Assembly: GCA_036277635.1 (NCBI GenBank)
Contig: DASUMP010000246.1
Location: 1-25,549, forward strand
Origin: DASUMP01 sp036277635
GTDB lineage: Bacteria; Actinomycetota; Acidimicrobiia; IMCC26256; PALSA-610
Reading direction: 5' to 3'
Length of the DNA stretch: 25,549 bases
Shown here one piece after another: positions 22,456-25,549 of the stretch (position 1 is its first letter; every line of letters begins with the position of its first letter). A program made the position numbers and the translations under genes. Under the pieces are notes generated by a model, which saw only the letters and a program-made list of their open reading frames with translations, searched no databases and was not told the origin of the DNA.

Positions 22456-24035
22456 CCGGAGCGGCGAGCGCCCGCGAGGCGGGTATCCCGCCGAGCGGAG
22501 AGCGCGACCACGAGTGCGTCCTGGTTGTCGACTTCGGGGCGCAGTACGCGCAGCTGATCGCGCGGCGTGTGCGCGAGGCGCACGTGTACTCCGAGATCGT
22601 GCCGCGCTCCATGCCGATCGCGGAGATGCTCGCCCGCGAGCCGAAGGCGATCATCTTCTCGGGCGGTCCGGCGTCGGTGCACGTGGAAGGCGCACCCTCG
22701 ATCGACCCCGCGATCTACGACGCGGGCGTGCCCATCCTCGGCATCTGTTACGGCGCCCAGCTCGTCGCCCTCCAGCTCGGGGGTGAGGTCGCGAAGACCG
22801 GCACCGGCGAGTACGGCCGCACCGACCTCGACCTCGCCGCCGCGTCCCCGCTGTTCGCCGGCCAGCCCGCCCGGCAGGTCGTGTGGATGAGCCACGGCGA
22901 CTCGATCGTGGGCGCGCCGCCCGGCTTCACCCTCACCGCGTCCACCGCGGGCACGCCCGTCGCCGGCCTCGAAGACCGCGACCGGGCGATCTACGGCGTG
23001 CAGTTCCACCCCGAGGTCGCCCACACCGAGCGGGGCCAGGAGGTGCTGAAGGCCTTCCTGTACGACGTCGCCGGGTGCCGACCCAGCTGGACGAACGTGT
23101 CGATCATCGAGCACGCGGTCGACGAGATCCGCGCCCAGGTCGGCACCGAGCGCGTCATCTGCGGGCTCTCGGGCGGGGTGGACTCCGCCGTCGCCGCCGC
23201 GCTCGTGCACAAAGCGATCGGCGACCAGCTCACGTGCGTGTTCGTCGACACCGGGCTGCTGCGGCTCGGCGAAGCCGAGCAGGTGGAGGAGACGTTCCGC
23301 CGCCAGTTCCAGATCGATCTCGTGCACGTGAAGGCGGCCGACCGGTTCATCGACGCGCTCGACGACGTCGTCGATCCCGAACGCAAGCGCAAGATCATCG
23401 GCGAGACGTTCATCCGCGTGTTCGAAGAGGTCGCGCGCGACTACGAAGACGCGCGCTTCTTGGTGCAAGGGACGTTGTATCCCGACATCGTCGAGTCGGG
23501 CGGCGGCGACAACGCGAACATCAAGTCGCACCACAACGTCGGTGGACTCCCCGACGACATGCAGTTCGAGCTGGTCGAGCCGTTGCGTAACCTGTTCAAG
23601 GACGAAGTGCGCGCGGTCGGCGAGGAGCTCGGCCTCCCCGGCGAGATCGTGTGGCGTCAGCCGTTCCCGGGTCCGGGCCTCGGTGTGCGCATCATCGGCA
23701 CGATCACCCGCGAGCGCATCGAGATCCTGCAGCGCGCCGACGCGATCGTCGTCGAGGAGATCAAGCGCGCCGGGCTGTACCGCGAGATCTGGCAGAGCTT
23801 CGCCGTGCTCCCCGCGGTGCGCACCGTCGGCGTGATGGGCGACGACCGCACCTACGCGTACCCGATCATCCTGCGCGCGGTCACGAGCGATGACGCGATG
23901 ACCGCCGACTGGGCGCGTCTTCCCTACGACGTGCTCGAGCGCATCGCGTCGCGCGTGATCAACGAAGTCCCCGGCGTCAACCGCGTCGCGTACGACATCA
24001 CGTCGAAGCCCCCGGGAACGATCGAGTGGGAATGA
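22452..24035 (+). CDS. guaA: GMP synthase (glutamine-hydrolysing)
   Basis: GuaA aminates XMP to GMP. The 527-residue protein has the class I glutaminase domain with Cys99 (GICYGAQL), His186 and Glu188 (QFHPE), an ATP-pyrophosphatase P-loop GLSGGVDSA (238-246), the QGTLYPDIVES segment, PFPGPGLGVRIIG, and the dimer-forming end DITSKPPGTIEWE. No ATG or GTG gives the start; the only fitting codon is TTG 22452, overlapping the guaB3 stop (TTGA). This leaves about 22 non-conserved residues before VLVVDFGAQ. Its last 38 bases overlap the 3' end of the opposite-strand membrane protein gene. Confidence 0.97.
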   Translation: MTGAASAREAGIPPSGERDHECVLVVDFGAQYAQLIARRVREAHVYSEIVPRSMPIAEMLAREPKAIIFSGGPASVHVEGAPSIDPAIYDAGVPILGICYGAQLVALQLGGEVAKTGTGEYGRTDLDLAAASPLFAGQPARQVVWMSHGDSIVGAPPGFTLTASTAGTPVAGLEDRDRAIYGVQFHPEVAHTERGQEVLKAFLYDVAGCRPSWTNVSIIEHAVDEIRAQVGTERVICGLSGGVDSAVAAALVHKAIGDQLTCVFVDTGLLRLGEAEQVEETFRRQFQIDLVHVKAADRFIDALDDVVDPERKRKIIGETFIRVFEEVARDYEDARFLVQGTLYPDIVESGGGDNANIKSHHNVGGLPDDMQFELVEPLRNLFKDEVRAVGEELGLPGEIVWRQPFPGPGLGVRIIGTITRERIEILQRADAIVVEEIKRAGLYREIWQSFAVLPAVRTVGVMGDDRTYAYPIILRAVTSDDAMTADWARLPYDVLERIASRVINEVPGVNRVAYDITSKPPGTIEWE

Positions 24036-24711
24036 CGTCGTCGCGTTCGTTGCCGCTCACGTAGTCGGTCGCGACTCTGAAGCCGATGAGCACGGCTGCC
24101 AGCAGGCCGTCGAACAGCACTGCGTGCCATGTCTCCACGTGGGTGACGCTCGCCTGGGTCACGAGCGCGGCGATCCCGACCACGAACGCGAGGCCGGCGA
24201 AGATCTCGGTGACCATCGTGCGTCGCTCGCGTTCGCCGGTGGGCGCCGGTTCGTAGCCGGGCAGCTCGGCGGCGAGCACGGCTTCGTAGCGCAGGCCCTC
24301 GGTGCGCATCCGGCGGGTGACGAGGTCGCGCAGCGAGTAGAGCGCGAACGCGCCCATCACGAAGATCGCCTCGGGCCGCACGGTCGCCATGCCGGCGCGC
24401 AGCGTGTCTTCGCTCTCGGCGGTCACCGCGACCATCCAGCACGCGGCGACCATCAGCAGGTCGAGACCGAACGACCACAGCGGCAGGTTGAAGAACCGCA
24501 CGAGGAACTGCTGGCGCCCGCGGCGGTGGTGGCCGATCCACGTGGTGACCGTGAGCACCGCGGCGAGCCCGAGGTGCGACCACGCGGCGACGCTCAGATC
24601 CTGGTAGTCCCGCAGCGGCCGGAGGATCTCGATGACGACGAGCGCCAGCAGCACGTCGACGAAGTCGGTCCCCACCGACCCCCGGTCCAGCTGCGGCTCG
24701 TGACGCCGCAT
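23998..24711 (-). CDS. Six-helix membrane protein of unknown function
   Basis: The 237-residue protein has about six predicted helices (roughly 16-33, 42-60, 75-97, 114-130, 168-186, 197-216). The first three (FVDVLLALVVIEIL, then WIGHHRR, then FFNLPLWSFGLDLL) faintly recall the F-S-D...W-HH...N pattern of TMEM175-like potassium channels, but the likeness is too weak for a call. A 35-residue cytoplasmic loop separates helices 4 and 5. ATG 24711 is preceded by GAGGGG; a longer reading to 24801 would overlap the next gene. The 3' end overlaps guaA by 38 bases. Confidence 0.8.
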   Translation of the reverse strand: MRRHEPQLDRGSVGTDFVDVLLALVVIEILRPLRDYQDLSVAAWSHLGLAAVLTVTTWIGHHRRGRQQFLVRFFNLPLWSFGLDLLMVAACWMVAVTAESEDTLRAGMATVRPEAIFVMGAFALYSLRDLVTRRMRTEGLRYEAVLAAELPGYEPAPTGERERRTMVTEIFAGLAFVVGIAALVTQASVTHVETWHAVLFDGLLAAVLIGFRVATDYVSGNERDDVIPTRSFPGAST

Positions 24712-24782
24712 CCCCCGCACCCCCTCATCATCCCACCCGGAGCCGTCACCTTGGTTCCCCCGCCGTGCCACGCTGGTGGGCA

Positions 24783-25301
24783 ATGGAGGCCGAGCTGCCA
24801 CTTCCGTTGCTGGTCCCGACGCCGGTGCGGAAGCGTCTACGACTCCTCGGAGGGGGCGTGATACTGCTGGCGACGTCGATCTACCTGGTCGCGAAATCGT
24901 CCGGGTCGACGCGGCTGTTCGGTGTCCTGAGTGCGGCGATCTGGGTCGTCGGGCTGATTGCGGTGTGGCGCGTGACGAGTCGGCATGTGGTGGAGCTGCG
25001 CACGGATGGCTTCGTCGATCGTTCCTCCCTTGCGGGTGCCGGGTTCGTGCCGTGGAGCGCGACCAGACGAATCGCTGTCGAGTCGTACGCGGGACAACGG
25101 CTTGTGGCGGTCCACCTCGACCCGACCGTCTCGTTGGGGGAATCGCGCTGGCGCTCTCGTTATCGCGGGCTCAGCCGTCGTTTTGTGCCCGGCGAGGTGT
25201 GGATCTCCGAAGCAGTGCTGCCCATCGATGCGGCTCGTTTCGCCGAGCTCATGCGCGCGGCTCGCGCCCAGACCGAAGGCGCGACCCGCAATGAGGTTTG
25301 A
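24783..25301 (+). CDS. STM3941-like membrane protein of unknown function
   Basis: The 172-residue protein has two membrane helices (about 19-36 and 45-63) followed by a PH-like segment: VVELRTDGFVDRSS, then GFVPWSATRRIAVESY, VAVHLDP, and a C-terminal LPIDAARFAELM helix. This pattern resembles the STM3941 family, which has no known function. ATG 24783 has a weak GGTGGG before it; GTG 24765 in frame would add six residues. Codon choice is looser and more AT-rich than upstream. Confidence 0.75.
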   Translation: MEAELPLPLLVPTPVRKRLRLLGGGVILLATSIYLVAKSSGSTRLFGVLSAAIWVVGLIAVWRVTSRHVVELRTDGFVDRSSLAGAGFVPWSATRRIAVESYAGQRLVAVHLDPTVSLGESRWRSRYRGLSRRFVPGEVWISEAVLPIDAARFAELMRAARAQTEGATRNEV

Positions 25302-25323
25302 ACATTTCGCGACAAGGAGTGTC

Positions 25324-25365
25324 GTGAAATACACAATCCTCGATGTCCAGAGTGCACGCCGATGA
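25324..25365 (+). CDS. Possible 13-residue leader peptide
   Basis: AAGGAG lies 4 bases before GTG 25324, which begins a 13-codon frame (VKYTILDVQSARR). Its TGA overlaps the next ATG (ATGA). In the same frame an ATG at 25291 would give 24 residues. The strong ribosome site and the exact overlap suggest coupling to the next gene, but the frame may simply be the next gene's 5' leader. Confidence 0.35.
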   Translation: MKYTILDVQSARR

Positions 25366-25549
25366 GCGACCAGCCGTCGATCGCGGCGTGGGAGTCAACG
25401 GGAGTTCGCCGGCGGGGATCGGTCCGGCACGGTGCTTTGGCAACGTTCACGAGTGTCGCGGCAGGACTCGCGATCTGGATTCCGACCGCCGCGATGCAGC
25501 CCCGCGTGGACTACGTCGGCGACTCGTCGATGATCTCCGGCTGGTACTT
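25362..25549 (+). CDS. N-terminal part of a probable membrane protein (runs off the window)
   Basis: From ATG 25362 the frame stays open to the end of the window (62 codons). It starts MSDQPSIAAWESTG, followed by a basic stretch (RRRGSVRH) and a hydrophobic segment (ALATFTSVAAGLAIWIPTAA) that looks like a signal anchor or first helix. No good ribosome site lies directly before it; the tiny upstream frame may deliver ribosomes. No family can be named. Confidence 0.55.
   Translation, partial: MSDQPSIAAWESTGVRRRGSVRHGALATFTSVAAGLAIWIPTAAMQPRVDYVGDSSMISGWY

Noticed and set aside
1..25549. tRNA or rRNA genes, CRISPR arrays, transposases, toxin-antitoxin or phage genes
   Set aside because: All gaps between genes are below 170 bases and show no cloverleaf, repeat-spacer or terminal inverted repeat pattern, and no coding region resembles these families.

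Overview
This is a GC-rich (roughly 70%), almost fully coding stretch of an Actinomycetota chromosome. The order rpoA-rplQ-truA ... rplM-rpsI-glmM-glmS-nnr-alr-tsaE-tsaB-rimI-tsaD-groES ... guaB3-guaA matches, from memory, the conserved core block known in Mycobacterium and Streptomyces. Frequent GTG starts, TAnnnT -10 boxes close to start codons, a perfect CIRCE operator and a GuaB3-type IMP dehydrogenase homologue agree with this. A deep-branching class such as Acidimicrobiia is my guess; no rRNA gene is present to test it. I see no tRNA, rRNA, CRISPR array or insertion sequence, and no gene-free gap above 300 bases.

Layout. Positions 1-1243: end of rpoA, rplQ, truA. Positions 1248-3570 (minus strand): a predicted lipoprotein and a phosphodiesterase of the alkaline phosphatase superfamily, inserted between truA and rplM. 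Positions 3740-9466: rplM, rpsI, glmM and a 1151-residue GlmS-like enzyme, nearly twice normal length. Positions 9529-16982: a tight run of nine genes (nnr, a CBS-pair protein, alr, an alpha/beta hydrolase, a type 4/5-like Fe-S uracil-DNA glycosylase, tsaE, tsaB, rimI, tsaD), most overlapping by 1-7 bases and ending in a hairpin. Positions 17028-17517: groES alone, with promoter, CIRCE and a strong shared terminator; groEL does not follow. Positions 17529-21178: an acyl-CoA synthetase (minus), a Nudix CoA-pyrophosphatase-like gene (plus) and an MFS exporter (minus). Positions 21286-24035: guaB3-guaA. Positions 23998-25549: a six-helix membrane protein (minus), an STM3941-like membrane protein, a possible tiny leader ORF and the start of a further membrane protein.

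How the genes work together. GlmS and GlmM make glucosamine-1-phosphate for cell-wall UDP-GlcNAc, and Alr supplies D-alanine for peptidoglycan. TsaE, TsaB and TsaD form the tRNA t6A transfer machinery, with RimI as the usual neighbour. Nnr repairs damaged NAD(P)H, the glycosylase repairs deaminated DNA, GroES serves protein folding, and GuaB3/GuaA act in guanine nucleotide metabolism.

Most unusual points: (1) the giant GlmS, whose catalytic residues align with E. coli GlmS but which carries three large extra regions; (2) a phosphodiesterase whose usual C-terminal module, with the last metal-binding His, sits at the N-terminus, suggesting circular permutation; (3) two mutually exclusive perfect hairpins in the rplM leader; (4) a possible leader peptide coupled to the last gene. 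I saw no defence island or other clearly new multi-gene system; the novelty is in individual proteins and leaders.
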